Assembly: GCF_002078875.1 (NCBI RefSeq)
Contig: NC_034413.1
Span: 58,958,433 to 59,022,432, forward strand
Origin: Numida meleagris
Lineage: Eukaryota; Chordata; Aves; Galliformes; Numididae
Direction of reading: 5' to 3'
Length of the DNA: 64,000 nucleotides
How positions within the stretch are numbered: the first letter of the stretch is position 1; the number at the start of each line of letters is the position of its first letter. The notes below the pieces were generated by a model that ran no database searches, had not been told where the DNA came from, and was given only the letters and a program-made list of their open reading frames with translations. The translations under genes were made by a program, and so were the position numbers. Below, one piece after another: positions 46,225 to 60,627 of this stretch.

Positions 46225-49200
46225 TATAAATATAATTTCATAAAATATTACCTATAATATAAAAATAGAAAACATATTTTTGCAACTAAAATATATTTCC
46301 AAGTAACGTTATAATTGAGGCTCAACCTAGATCTCTTTACAATTTTCTTCAAAATTTCCTGTTTCTCATATGTCCCAAATACTATCACCTCCTGAAAATA
46401 CACAGGTATTACTCAGCATAAGAGTTTCAGCAAAATATCAGGGTGTGTATAACCAAGTGGCACTGTGACTCTCTTTTTGAGGTGCTGTCTCACCATCACA
46501 GCTTCTCACAGCAAGGACAAATGGCAAAGGGTATAGGCAGCCATCTCTTCAGCAGTACTGAGTATGAGAAAACAGAAACTCCTGGAAAGAATAATTACAA
46601 TGCAATGATAGCTAAAGAAAGCCTGGAGAGGATTAAACGAACTTTCTAGAGGAAATGGAGATGACAGCCAGTTCAAAACTACTGTTAAAGATAGGCAAAA
46701 ATTCCATGTCCCTATCCTTATCTATAAAAGGATTGTTCACAACAGTTTGTGATGAGCAAAAAGAAAAGAGTGGTTTATGTTCCAAAACTTTATCTTAGGC
46801 ATTTCTAAACAATGTGAGATATTTCACTGGTCCTTCTCCTAATGAGAGACTCCAGACATGAACACAGTGCAGACTTGGCTCATCCGGCCATATTTCCTGC
46901 CCGCATGCAGCATCTCTCTGCCTTGGAGGACAGGATGGCACTGCAGCAGCAGCCAGCAGCACTGCACGGTTAGGGAAGCAACAACTGAACCATGGAGAAT
47001 TAGTTTCAAGGTAGAATAAAGTTAGGAAAATAATAATCTGTCTTTTTACAATGTTTACAATGCCAGGGGTTTGTTGATTTGCTCCTTTGCTTATTTTTGT
47101 GATACTAAATTTGATTAGAATGAACTTTCCCTCTGGGTACATTGGCAAACCATAAAGTAGAGATACACTGAAGTCTATTATAAAGTCAAAATCTATAAAT
47201 AAACTTAGACTTACAGAGAACAATGCTAGGCATACTGAGCATTTTATTATTCAATATGTCTTTTTGCTAGTGGCATATCTACTTCTAAGAGATCTGTGTT
47301 TTTACTAAGCCTAGCAAGCATTTAATAACTAGCACGTTACAGTAACATTTGTTTAAACAAATATTCAAAGGTGCTTTTGAAAGTTTCTAGCTCTTTCCTT
47401 CAGTAAACAAATGGAAATGTAAAGTTCTTTGAAAGGTTATGGACATCTTCTAGCTCTAGAGTGAAAAAGAAAGTTGGATCAAAATAGCTCAAACCGAAAC
47501 TTGTGGCTGCTTCTGGGATAGCAGAGTGTTCTTACACCAAGAGATCTATAAACTACTTGTTTTGTAAGCTAGATGAGGTGTTTGTGCTTCCCACCTGATT
47601 AACAGAGCTTTCAGTTTACTATAGCTAGTTTTTTTCTCTTCTTTTGTATAAATTAACTCATTCCTAATCAAAACCCTTCATTTAGATGCCTAAGGCTGGA
47701 GGATGTGAATATCCTATGTGGCTGAAATAAAGTCATTTCCCATGGCACAGGGTCTTGGAATTCCCAAAATCAGTGTCATCCTGACCTTGCCGTGATATCC
47801 CTGTGTAAAGACAACTGTCTGCCGAGTCTTACTCGCTACTTGAACCCACAGATTTGAAGGAGTGTTTTTCAAGCTTACAGCTGTCTGGATGTCGGCTGTT
47901 TCAGTTCACAACCATTTTCCCACTTTCAACAATGTCTTATGGATTTGCATCAAAACAAAATTATAATCATTAAACACATCCATTTATACTCTCTGTCTAC
48001 TCAAAGTTAAATAAATAATATTGGAAAAGGTCTAATGTAATATAAGACTTCCACTCTTCCAGTAATTTCTTGATCTATTTAGTACAAAATTGAAATCAAA
48101 GTTGATTACACTTTATGTAATCTCAAAGTTCAAAGATGATGGAATCAGATGCAGCGAAAAAATGATGCATCAAAGGTTTAATTTCAAATATCAGTATTTT
48201 CACAAATAAGCATCCTCGGGGCCTATTTTTCATCTGGATTGACAATAAGCAAATCATCCTGAAACAAATGGGGGGTTGTGGGCATAAATACTGAGTACTT
48301 TTGAGTATCTTGATATTTCTTCAGATCAGATGCAGGATGCCAAAGGAAATTATCAGAAAGTTATTTCCTCCTTGTTGTTATGGGAACGATACTGTCACTT
48401 TACCAGAGATTACCAGAAATCAAAAGTAATATTCCATATTACTTTGAAACGTATTTCAATTGAGCAGGAAATCTCTGCCCATTTTGAAGAGTTCTGGGAA
48501 TGCCATGAGAAAAGTCCCATCTTCAGCTGTAGGAAACCCAAGGACCCAGTGTCAGCTTGTGTCAGCTGAGGTTCTGCACAGGGGATTGTCCCCTGCCCTC
48601 TTTACATGTTCTGAATAAGGGAAGAAATAATTTCAGTCCTCAGAAATTCCACTGAAGTCACAATTTCACCCACATCAATTTAGAAGGAAAATTTTTGAAC
48701 ACTGCAGTTACTATTAATAGAAGTTATTATCAACTGTATGTTAACATATTAATTTGAAAGCTCTAGTAAATGCAAGGGGAAAATCACACAGAAGTCACAA
48801 TTATGCTCGAAGAACACTGAATAGTTTTCCAGGTAGATGAGCAGCTGAACATCTAAATAAAACTTATGTTAATAGTATTCCCAGTGAAATTCTTACATAC
48901 AGTAAATTTCACTTGTGAGCACTTCTGGACCCAAATGTGAGAACCATATGTAATTGTTCCATAGGTCATGCTGAATATGAGGCTTGCAATTATTAACTAA
49001 CTCATTTTGATAATACAGAGCAAGGTAGCACTTCTATCAGCAGATCAGCAACCTCCGCAGCTTTAAATGTCTGCTCTGTATATTCAACAAGGAGAAAATA
49101 AAATTTTTCTTAATTTCCAAATAATACGTACTATTTTTAATAATTCAGAGACAATTAAATTGCACCAGAGAGGCAAGTTGGTAGACTAGAGAGCTGAGTC

Positions 49201-51690
49201 TTCTGCTTCAGTAAGGGTCATTTTGTTGGGACATCTAGATACTAGCTCTGCAGCACAGATCAGATAGCACTAGCTATGGTAACTACCCCCAGCTGAAGTC
49301 ATTTGAAAGGAGTTTACTAAGCTGCAAAAAACACTGCTGAATTATGAGACTATCCTTTCTCAGGGACAATAGTAAAATTTAAACAGCCAGTTTCCAGCCT
49401 GAGAGCAACCTTGTGTCAATACTTGAAATCAAATGTACTTCCCTGGGGTTGTACCAGGGCTGGAGATGTTGCCTTGTGCCATTTTTTTCTTTTTCTCCTG
49501 AGTCTTGTAATCATTAGACAGGACTAAAGAAAGCAACTGCCTGACTATTCTGACAAGTAAGGATTGCTACAGGTTCTTGGGAGAAAGAAAAGTCTCATGC
49601 TGATCCTAAGAGGATTACCTCCTTGCCATTAAAAAATTTTGCATTGCAGTGGTTTGAGCACCGAGGAAAAATTGTACTTTATTTTGAACACTTTTTCTGC
49701 TGTAATTTCTTTATTTTAAAATACAGGAAGAAACTGAACAATTGTTTCAATTCTGCCATTGCCAGTGAGACAAACTTTCCAGCCATATTAATAGGTCGAG
49801 CAGTTTAGGCAGCCTGTCCCCTCTCCAAAGTAATGTGATACTGGTAACTGTCATAGATGTTTATTTACAAATATCTGAATTTCATTTTTTATTCCTTAGT
49901 CATCAGTGAATTAGCAGTTATCTTTTCTGCTTCAAAGGAAGAGTTAAAAGCCTCTTCTATGTGCTCAAAGCCAGCAAACTTGATGAACACAGTTTGCAAC
50001 TGGTTGTTTAATACTAAAGAAATTATTTTATTTTATTTTTGCTAAGGGTACTAGTAAGGACTGGAGCTTCCCCTTTTCTCCATTACAAAGTTACCCATGT
50101 GCCAATTATTTCCATTCTCAGAAAGACAAAATATTCCCCAACCACTTCACAACCCCAACTAACGTTACCTGCACTGCTGCAGCGTTAGGCTGAGATTAAC
50201 ACTCCCTCCACCACCTAATGATTTTGTAGCCAGCAAACATCTTCACAGACAACATTTTCTCTTAGTATCCAGTGGGAATCTTACCATGGACTTGCAATGA
50301 AGCCAAGATTTTAAATGAATTTGTCAGACAGTGAGAGAAGGAACTACTGCGCTGTCTCAATCTATGAGACTGAAAGTGACTGCTTCACATTGCACCTCTA
50401 ACATGGCCCCGTGTGGCATGAAGTGGCTTCAGAGCTGCTCATGTATGTATGAAATAAAATTTGTGAGTCACTAGAAATAAGCGTTCCATCTGAAGTCCAA
50501 GTTGTGGAGGATGACTGCGCAGGGTGGGCAGGGGAGTGTTTTGAGCCAAGGACCTCCGCATGCAGCAGCGTAACTCCAGAGCATCTGGGGACAGAGTAAC
50601 GTGACAGACAGAACTGAGCTTTATGGAGAGGTTCTTCAACCCAGAATGACTTCTCAGCCCCTCCTCCAGGTGCTCTGTACCTCTACGGACACTGTGCAAA
50701 TCTATTACTAAAGACAGTACACGGTTTGTGTACACATGATGATCTATGTGGTTGATTCACTTACTGAATTTAATGATCAGAACATGTTGTTCTTTGGCTT
50801 ATATAAACGTAAGTGCCATAATATTTTTATCTCTGGATTTCTGCATTCTTTACCAAGATTTGTTTTGTGGGGGACATTTTTTTCCATTTGACTGATGCTT
50901 AGTATATTTGATAGCTTGATTTAATTTTATTTCTAACAGAAGTGTGGCTGATAATCTAATGCTTTACAAATTACTCCAAATCACTATGTATTATAAAAAA
51001 AGAATAAGGATTTAAAGTAGTGCCAACATGAAATACTAATATAAGGAGAAAAATGCTCTCCTGCTTCATGCCTTTGAAGAATCAGAACTTTGTCATCTGG
51101 GTATCTGTTTTGTCATTCTTCACCTGTTTTACCTTGTACATCTCAGTTTATTATTTTTTAAGCATGTAAAAAATGAAGCCTAAAGGAAGTGCACAGTGTC
51201 TTACTGAGCCAAATCCTTACGTTGCATTACTAAAGCTTTTCTTCCAAAACAAAAGAAAAACCACCACTGAAAGAAAACATAACAACACATTTTATGCATT
51301 TATGTAATGTTAGATATTATTCATGCAGTTACAACAAATGCAACCCTATTAAAAACAGTCCGGTCTTTCCTAGCTACAAACCTCTTGGAAATATTGCATG
51401 GATCCTCTGAGGATCTGTATATCACAGAAACAAAAACTACTGTCCCACTTCTTTCATGTCCTTTATTCCAACTCATTTAAGCTTCTGTTCAGTAAAAAGT
51501 TTAGGTCCCTCTGAGTAAATATGCTATGTCCCATTAAATAAACATACTCAAGGACTTGGATTCAAATATAAATCCTCATATTAAATGTCAGCCTGTACTG
51601 ATATTTGGTTATGGATTAGGGCTTCAGCTACTAAATCTTTCAAGGCATAGCTTTTGTACTCTTACCACTTCCATACCACAGTTTACTGAC

Positions 51691-51731
51691 AAAATAAAAA
51701 AAATAAAATAAAATAAATAAAAATTAAAAAA
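51691..51731 (+). repeat. (AAAAT)n-like A-rich simple sequence
   Basis: AAAATAAAAAAAATAAAAT is followed by AAAATAAATAAAAATTAAAA. Confidence 0.9.
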
Positions 51732-54179
51732 GAACAAGAAGAGTTTGGGGCCTTCCTAAGTTTTCTATTTATAACTGGAGTATGCTTGGATGCATGAACA
51801 TCTCAGTTAGACTTCTGCTTCAATAAATTAAGGAGAGAATATTCTTATAAAATATCAATGCGGAATTAATTACCTTCAGAGGTCCAATTAAGGTCTAAAT
51901 TATTTTTCATCTCTGTGATATCAATGAATTTCATATAGGTGTGAAGTTTAATTTGTAATATTTAAAATCGTTGTGCTGGCATATTTTTAAATGAGATGAC
52001 TAAATGTGCAAAAAATTATAGATACCCTAAAAAACATTCTCATTTATAAAACTGAGCTGATTAACCTTGATTAGATCCATTGCTCACATTGGATGTCCAT
52101 GGTCTCAGTCGTACTTCATTCTTAGAAAATTTGGGAGAAAAACTGAGGAATGATCTCTTATTATTATCCTCCTATTCCAGGACTACTTATTTTTAATTTT
52201 GGAAACATGTACATAACTGCATGAATGATTTATTCTTTTCCTCATGAAGCACCTAACGATAAATATAGGAGAATTCAATCTTATTCTGCAGAGGCGTGGA
52301 AGATTTTAGCTTTCTTTATTTTTTCCCTGCATCCGACTAAGAAGTAATGACAGGACACTGAATAACTGAGAGAGAGAGAAGCATTACAATGGAAAAATGT
52401 TGGACATTTGCAACTGAGTACCGTAAATAGCAGATTTTTTTGCCCTTAAATTCTTTCCATGGCAGTTCAAGTAGGGACTACAATCTCTGTTTAAGAAAAT
52501 AGACTAAAAGGATTTAAAATCATTTGAATAACTATTGAGATGCTAGAAGATGGCCTATAATACAAATGAGAAGAGAAAGTTGCTTTTACATATAGATTTC
52601 AATTATTTTTATTTTTAATGATTCATTACCATAACAACAAAGAATTTAATCAGAAGAATATTATCCAAATCAAATGCAGATTGCAAACCCACACTCTCCA
52701 AAACTGGAAGATTTTCAACAACTCACATTCTGTCAGGCTCACCCACTTAGTTTAATCATGTAAGTAACTGATATGGTTAGTGTAAGAGGGAAATTCAGTC
52801 TGAATATCCAGAAGGGAAAAACAATAATCTGGACAGAAGAGATGCACTCAGCCATGAAACTAGCCTCCCTGAGGGATGTGGAAGAAACAAGGAAATTCTA
52901 AAATACCAGAAAGTTGCTGTGAGGCAGGAAGGTAGATAGAGGGATCTGATACTTCGTACAGGCAACCTCTGTCTGACTTCTGGAGTGATTTAACATGTTA
53001 TTGCACTTGCTCTCCCGCCAGATAGGATCACCTCTGGAGCAGAATCAGAAGGCAAATGGGAAGCTTATCAACCCCAGTAACCAGCCTCACTTCCTAAATT
53101 GAACTGCTGATAAAATAAGGTTGAGCTAATGAGTCAGGCTGTCAATCTGAGTGTGATGTGTAGGATACTTCTAGATTATGTCAAACCTTCTACATAGCGT
53201 AGTGGAGGAGAGATGGGAGCAAATAACTTAGGAAAAACTGCATCAGAGGAAAGATTTGTCAGAGGACACCTGTTAGAGCCATGGCAGGTTTTTTTTTTTT
53301 CAATTCTATTTTTGACACTCACAATAGCTTAAAATTACAAAAAGAACAGCAAGGGAAAAAAAATAGGCTGACATACGCTTCTCCAGCAATAGATAAATAA
53401 AAACAGATAGAACTAAGTCAGGGTGAATAAAATTGTTAAAGGCAAATTCATACAAGTTTTATTCCACCCACTTCTGAGTTAGTCCCCCTATTTAAAGACT
53501 TTCCTCCATCCTAAGTTCTCCGGTAATGAGTAGAACTATTCTTGGTTCTATTTCCTTTCTTCACATACTTTATTGGATAAGAAAAGCTGCGAAAAAGTGG
53601 GAGTTCTATGAAAGCAATCATAAAATGTTATGGGTAATGCTAAACAAATTACGTGTTGCTCTACAAGAATGGCCCTCTTCTTGAGTAAAAAACAACAGCT
53701 GCCTGACAGAGATCAGGTTACCACTCAAAGCAATGATAAACCTACTATTAAGGGCTACAGCTGGCAACAGCAGAGGCTGTTGAAAGTCAATGTTATTGCA
53801 GCTGCTTTATTTCCAGTTATTTCTGAAAAGCTAGTAACAGTTCAATATCTTAATGTCCCACCTTTGTGTTCACAAAGACGTAGTCCACTGTCCTACCCTG
53901 GGATTCAAAGGACCTCACTTCAGTGCTTACTTTCAACCTGTAGACCTGTACTAACACAATTTCCTCCTGGCCTACTTAGTTTTATTACTGTTTTACTGTT
54001 TTTACTGCTCCTGTGCTCCCTTCTGCATAACATCTAGCATGGGTCCATGTAATCGGGACCACTGCATATTTACTATATATAATACTGTTAACAATATTTC
54101 AGATGCTGTGAATTACTTGTTTGCCTGTTTGTTTTCCTGTTTTACTTGTTTGATGATGGTTTATTTGCTTTTCTTCTTC

Positions 54180-54196
54180 TTTTTTTTTTTTTTTTT
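54180..54196 (+). repeat. 17-nt poly-T run
   Basis: Seventeen consecutive T residues preceded by TTCTTCTTC. Confidence 0.9.
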
Positions 54197-55889
54197 GAAT
54201 TTGGTATGTGTTATTCAGGTATGTGATGGGCAGTCTATAAAACCATAGAAAGCAGTTCAAGAAAGTCCAGCTCTGAAAGCATAAGCCCTTCCTCTATGCA
54301 GCCTGACATCCTCTTAGACCATAACTATGACAATACCATGGATAGCCCTGCAGTATCACGTCTCTAAACATGGTGACATTTTAGAAGGGAGATTTTTGCA
54401 GGAAGTATCTGGTTCATAATCTCAAAAACTTCCATTTAGCTGGCACCAGCATTTGGAGGTAAAGTGTTCTGGTTGCCTCAAGTTCTATTTCTACATATTC
54501 TAAGCTAAAATATGCATTAGTTCTTCAGGTCTGATTCACACAAGGACTATCCAGTTCCTCAGCCCTTTGTGGTCCATACTTTAGGCATTTCTCCAAGTAT
54601 TACAGAGAGACACCCAATTCAGATGTTCTTGGGACTTGACAACTATGTGGTAATACAAACAATATGCATCCATCTAAAATACTCTGCAGCTAAAAGGAGG
54701 GAACCTGGATTTAACTCTTTTTAAGATGGAAATCCACTCTTCTTAGAGTGCAATGAGCACTAATCAACTGGCTAATATGAGCTGGCATTTTCAATTTCTT
54801 CTGTAAAAATCTATTCTACATTGCACAAAAGATTGGAGGCAATGAGAGAGAGTGCAATGAAGCCTGACTCCACATTCTTGTGATAGACATTCACCTGGAA
54901 ACAGAAATGTAGGTCTTCATCTGCTCTAAAAATACAGTTTATGCCCTTCATTCCATGACTGCTTTATGCAAAAAACTACAAAATTAGGAAGCTATGAAGC
55001 ATTAATTAATTTATAACCACTGCTCATGGGCTTTCATCTGAAAGAAGAACAATTTGTGCTTGGTAATATGAATCACAAGTGCTGCTTCAATACCATCTCT
55101 CTGCTTCATCTGCTTCCAGTTTCACCACATCACAACCTGTTCCCCTACACTTAACACTTCTTAGACCTTCAGATTGCTTCAGTTCTGTTTTGCTGCAGGT
55201 TACCCTGTAAAAGCTAAGTGTGGAGAAAAAAAAATGATATAACTTGCCAGATAAATAAAAGGAATTTCTAAGGGTAATACTTCTAGCAAATGACCTTTTA
55301 GGTGCACCATAAAAAGTTCACAGTTCATCACAGCAAATTTAGTATCTACCCATGAATCTATTAAGGTGCAATAAGGAACATCTCCGCAGTGTTCAGATCC
55401 TTCAGTGTAATCCCTGCCATTTTGCAAATTCTAAATGATAGAAGTGATAAATATTCACAAATTAAGAAAATCCAGATTCATCGTGAAATTCCATTCCAAA
55501 GTATACATCTTCTGTATGAGGCGAAGTGCATTAATGAGCAACGTTGTCAGGATAAACAGCTAAATTTTCCAAGTCTCTTCACCTGGCATGCATGCAGCCA
55601 CATCTATTTAGTGCGAGTCTGTCTTTTTTTTCTGGTAATTCTTTCTGGCCTCTTGTAAGAAATGAAGGGAAGTTCATATTCATCATTAAGAGGGGATTAG
55701 GAGTGTTACCCTCATGAAAGCCTTATTCAAGACACAGACTAAGATTTAAACCACTGAGCTGCTGTTGAGAGTGAGATATTTTCCTGCTTCCAAAGGCTAC
55801 TTTCATAGTCGAAGTTGTGGGACAGGGACTACACAATTTATGTGAATCCTTTATTTGCAAATATGGATATGATTTTGATTTCAGTGGCA

Positions 55890-56319
55890 TGTTCAGAGAG
55901 CTGGAGCACCTCTCTTATGAAGAAAGGTTGAGGGAGCTGGACTTGTCTAGCCTGAAGAAGAGAAGTCTCTGGGTAGACCTCATTGTGGCCTCCCAGCACC
56001 TGAGGGGAGTTTACAAACAGGAGGGGGACTGACATTTTACATGGTTTGATAGTGATAGGACAAGGGGTAATGGCTTTAAACTAAAAGAGGGGAGATTTAG
56101 CTTAGATGTGACAAATAAATTCTTTACTCGGAGGGTGGTGAGGCACTGGCACAGGCTGCCCAGAGAATCTGTGGATGCTCCATCCCTGGAGGGATTCAAG
56201 GCCAGGTTGGATGGGGCCCTGGGCAGCCTGAGCTGGTGGGTCACAGCCCTGCCCACGGCAGAGGGTTGGAACTAGATTATCTTTAAGATCCTCTCCAACA
56301 TAAGCTATTCTATGATTCA
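55890..56319 (+). mobile_element. CR1 LINE fragment, longest copy in window (about 430 bp)
   Basis: It begins GTTCAGAGAGCTGGAGCACC and runs through GAAAGGTTGAGGGAGCTGGA, CTGAAGAAGAGAAGTCTCTG, TACAAACAGGAGGGGGACTG, GGCACTGGCACAGGCTGCCC and GGCCAGGTTGGATGGGGCCC to CTATTCTATGATTCAT. This is the CR1 3' UTR and the sequence just before it, 5'-truncated. The open frames at 55817-56032 (plus) and 56011-56256 (minus) are largely or wholly CR1 sequence. Confidence 0.96.
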
Positions 56320-58145
56320 TAAGATTAGTATTTATGTTTTATTGTAAAGATTAAATTTTCACCCTTTGTGGCTAATAAAATTAGAAAAACATGTCTTCTC
56401 TAATAATTTGTATGTGCTGCAAGAGAAACTGTATTAGTCAATGAGCAGTTAGTTACCAGTAGATTCAGCTATACTAATTATTATGTACAACACAATAAAT
56501 CTGCAGTGCCTTATATATGGTACAGGCAGGTCAGATCATTATTGTTCCCTTACCAAAGTTGTGAAACGATTCTGAGCAAGCAGCTGTTTCCTTAACAACA
56601 ATAACAGGCAGAGGAAGAGAAAGTTGGGATAGAAAAATACCTATAAATTAGCAAGGATGTGAGGTATTCTAAGGATTAGAGGCAGTTATCATCTAAAAAA
56701 AATACTCTGTTGAAGACTACTGATCCGCACTGATTTTGTCAGCTACAGGGTCATGCTGCTTGAGTCTAACACAAACATACAAAATTTTCCAACTACTGCA
56801 GCAACCAATATATTATTTAAAAGAAATATATTTCTTCACAACAAGAGCTGGAAGGGGACATCAAGGACTTCATGCAATGAGGCACCAAGTTCGGTCTGCA
56901 AGTTCATTTTTTTTCTGCCCATATAAATCAATATTATAACTTAAAGATCAAAGTGAAGCTTGTACAGACATATTAGTCTTGGACAAACTGGACTTAAAAA
57001 CAGAAGCACGAGTACCAGTAGCAATAGATACAGTCCATAGAAATCAGTACATCTAGAAGTCTGCAAGATGCTGGGTACTTTTCACAGGCCAGGCTAACTC
57101 CACAATCCTTCAGCTTTACTATTATTAGTATAGTGCTAATATGTGGAAAATTGTCTGAAATACAACTTAACAAGCAGATCCACATTCCTCAGAAGCAACA
57201 TTAGTGAACAGAGATTTACAGACTCCCATAGTTTTCAGTTAAGTAATAGTTCTGAAACCTGTTTACTACTGCTAGCCAGCCAGTTCACTCTCTTTGTGAC
57301 CAAAGTGCTGTGTTTGATTTGAAGGAAACATTTCCTACTCTGAAAAGCCAGAGCCAAAAGCCAAATATTTAATTATAAATAATTTGCAGGAATTTCTAAA
57401 TATGATGTCATTTCAGAGAAACAAAACAATTTGACATAAAAAACTTTACACAAATTTGAGAAAAACCAAAAAGTTTTAAAAATTGTAAGATAAGTCCTTT
57501 TCCAACTTTCCCCTTTTTGTTGCATAATTAGCCAACTACCTCAAAAATAGAGAAATATTTGCATTCTGGAATTAATGCATATAATTTGGAATGAAGAAGG
57601 TCTGTAGCTGAAACTGTCTCTATTAAGAGGAATTTAAAGCAATACAGAGTATATTTACTACATAATTCTGATTAATACATTAGACACATTATAAAGACTG
57701 TGAATCAGTTACTCATTATAACTAGGGGAGGCAAAACCTTCTAGTCAGCTTTGTCAGTGAAACTGAAAGCTTGTTGCCTAAATTCCTCTGAGGGTCCTGG
57801 GCAAAGTTTCTTAATGTTGGAGAGAATCAGATTCAGTTTCTGAAAATGTCATAGTTTTAATAATTCAATAACTGTCATAATTTATTTTTTAGGCATAACA
57901 AATACTGAGGAAGTGATATACTGCTCTTCCAGGATTCTTTTACAGAATAATGAGTGAAAAAACTCAGAATGACACTGCTCTAAGACATATAACGTAAGTT
58001 CCAAAATATGAATTAAAAAAATTACCCCAAAAGCCTAAAAATATAAACAAAGGCATAATATTGATAACAATATGAGACCACAGGTGCATATAAAGATTTC
58101 CTACAGTGAGAATGAAATGATCTGTTAAATATTTTACCTTGATGG

Positions 58146-58179
58146 CTTTTTTAACTTTTTTTTTCTTTTTTTTTTTTTT
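58146..58179 (+). repeat. T-rich tract
   Basis: TTTTTTAACTTTTTTTTTC is followed by a run of fourteen T. Confidence 0.9.
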
Positions 58180-58449
58180 AGTTATTTTGCACATCTATTG
58201 GGGTTGAATGTGATGTATTCTAAGAAAGTCTCCAAACAACAGCAAGTGTGCTTATTCTCTTGGTTCATTCTTGACTCTCTTAAAAAGAAATCTACACCCC
58301 ACTTTCCCCTCTATTAATTTCTCATCTGCTACGAACAAATTTTCAATAGTTTCACAATGTTTAGTTTGCTTGCAGAATTACTCAACCCGTCTGAGTGGAA
58401 ATGGGATTATTAAGGAACCCTTGTGTCTGTTTATACAGAGTCATAATTT

Positions 58450-58470
58450 AAAAAAACAAACAAACAAACA
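58450..58470 (+). repeat. (AAAC)n microsatellite
   Basis: AAAAAAACAAACAAACAAAC, about four CAAA units. Confidence 0.9.
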
Positions 58471-60195
58471 TTATTTTGTTACTGAAATATGAAGGAAATG
58501 GCTCAAATATTTTTCCACATCTGTTTCAATGTGTATGCACACAAAACTTGCAGTGTTAAAAGCTAATAACAGATAACAGAAACAAATTCTAATCCAGGCA
58601 ATAATGTTCTGCCTACTCAATTTCCCCTGCAGTTTGAATTTGAAATGTTGTTCTCCATTCACTGTCTATACATAATCATGTAATGTAGATATGTTCTTTT
58701 ATATGGTTGGTATTTCAATTGAAGTTAAATGGTCATGGATATTTACTTTCAGAAAACTTTTGAGTAGAGAATCAAGTAGCATAACCTTTTGTTTCCCTTC
58801 AACTGTCTAACTCATGAGAGTGGTGTGATTTAACTCTGTGGGTTCTATAAATCCCTTTGCTTTCCATAGGGAGAAAAAAAATCACTCACCTCAGCAAAGA
58901 TAAGGAAGTTTTGAGGTAAGAGTCATATCTGACCATTAAGAAGAAAACCTTCAAGTGGAGAAAATGCTTTTGTGGTCATTCAAAAATTCCTCAATGTAGT
59001 GTGGGCTGAGGAAGATCACCTAAGCACTGTCCAGAATACCCATTCCTTGCATCTAATTTTGTGCAGAATGTTATAGGAACAAATCTTAACTCAGGCTCTA
59101 ACACTGTTGTGTCTTCTGCCTTGGAATTAGATATTGCACTTGAAACATTTTATATATCCTCAGCTGACAATATAATCAAGACAAACATTCTGAGAGTTGA
59201 TTAACCTGCAACCCAAACAGGATAAAGACCGAAGGCACTGGGTCACTTTTCTCTGCTTATGTAGAAATTCAGATGCAAAGCTAGAAACAGAGGTCAGTTT
59301 AAGTACAAACCAGTTTCAGACCATAACCACAGGACAGTGCAGGTTCCCACATAAGGAATTTGAATGTGAGACGGAGTTCCAGCCACAATGTAAGAGAAAA
59401 GCCTATAAGACGTGAACATAACATACACCACTGCAGTGATGAACAAAGACTCTCAGTCCGAAATGTAGCCAAGCACCAGGCTCAGGTGTTATAACGGCCT
59501 TCTGATGTCAGTCCTGTGGATACTGACCATAAATAACGGGGCCAAGGTCAGTTATTTCTCTCACCTATCAAGCTTACATCAATCAGAAGGTAAAGATTTT
59601 GAAATCCTACCTTCCCTCACAGCAATGTTTCAAAGAATGATCCCCGTGCCAACCATACTGATGTTTCTCAATTGCTGGGTCAGAAAAGATGATCAGAGTC
59701 ATAAAACATTAGGAATGTTATGAATCTAACAGGAAGAAAACCTAATTCCCAAAATATCCATATCCTTCAGGGCCAAGTGCTCTCTGCAGCCTCTATAAAT
59801 AGAGATGGCATTGTTACCATGGACACTTTCTACTCTTCCTCTTAATAAGAAATAAGTGAATCTAGAAGTAAGCAGAAACACAGAATTGCATGATGCTCTT
59901 TTTCCCTGCTCTTTTTTTTTAATCCACCGTCAGCATCTGTATGTGAAACATGAAATAATCCCTTCTCTTCCACCTTTTCCCATCAAATATAAATGAATAC
60001 CAGATAAAAGGGAGCAGGGAAAGTATAATAACGCAGCCTCAACAGTTTAGTGAAAGAAAAGCCTCTTACAGATGTTGAACAGTACTTCCAAAATCTCACT
60101 ATGCAATAGGTCAGAAGAGCAAAGACCAAAGCAATAGGAAGAAGAACCTGAGGTTACTAGTTTTTCTGTGATACCAAAAGCCAGGCTAGCCAAGC

Positions 60196-60243
60196 AAAAA
60201 ACCAAACCAAACCAAAACAAAAAAAAAACACAACCCAAAAAAA
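60196..60243 (+). repeat. (AACCA)n/A-rich simple sequence
   Basis: AAAAAACCAAACCAAACCAA is followed by A-runs broken by single C residues. Confidence 0.9.
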
Positions 60244-60612
60244 TGTTTACTACATAAAAACAACTTATTCATTTATAATGAAAAAGAGGAAGCAACCAAG
60301 AACATACAACAACAAAACCAATAAACATGCAAATTTCTAACTCAGCTTTCAAAATATATTCAATTTTAAAACCTGTTTATCCTTCAGACCAGCTGAAGAA
60401 ACAGGAGAGAGAAAGGAAAAAAAGTGTAATCTCTAGCATTAAGAAAGTGCTTATGGAAAAATCTTAAGCTGATGAGACCATTGAGTGAAACAATTTCATA
60501 ATACAATTTGTGCCTTTTCGGCAATGACACTAAAGATGCAGAATGAAAAAACAAGAATAATTATTCAGCAATTCAAACAAAGTCAAGACCTATTTATTTA
60601 TCTTTTAAATGC

Positions 60613-60627
60613 TTTTTTTTTTTTTTT
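60613..60627 (+). repeat. 15-nt poly-T run
   Basis: Fifteen consecutive T residues. Confidence 0.9.

Larger units (their letters stand above)
46225..55889. other. Long intergenic stretch, no gene seen
   Basis: About 9.7 kb of AT-rich single-copy DNA with poly-A/T and AAAT-type simple sequence (51691-51731, 54180-54196). Open frames of 142 codons (46795-47223, minus) and 135 codons (53630-54037, plus) are unrecognised and have no supporting splice or promoter context. A locally GC-rich patch with CAG repeats lies at 46880-46975. Confidence 0.5.

Noticed and set aside
46795..47223. 142-codon minus-strand open frame
   Set aside because: AT-driven composition except for one GC-rich patch; no family recognised. 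Kept only as a finding about the patch.
53630..54037. 135-codon plus-strand open frame ending in a hydrophobic Leu-rich segment
   Set aside because: The hydrophobic end is encoded by T-rich simple-like sequence, there is no upstream regulatory context, and nothing similar is recognised.
55817..56256. Open frames on both strands of 71-81 codons
   Set aside because: They overlap the 430-bp CR1 copy and are repeat-derived.
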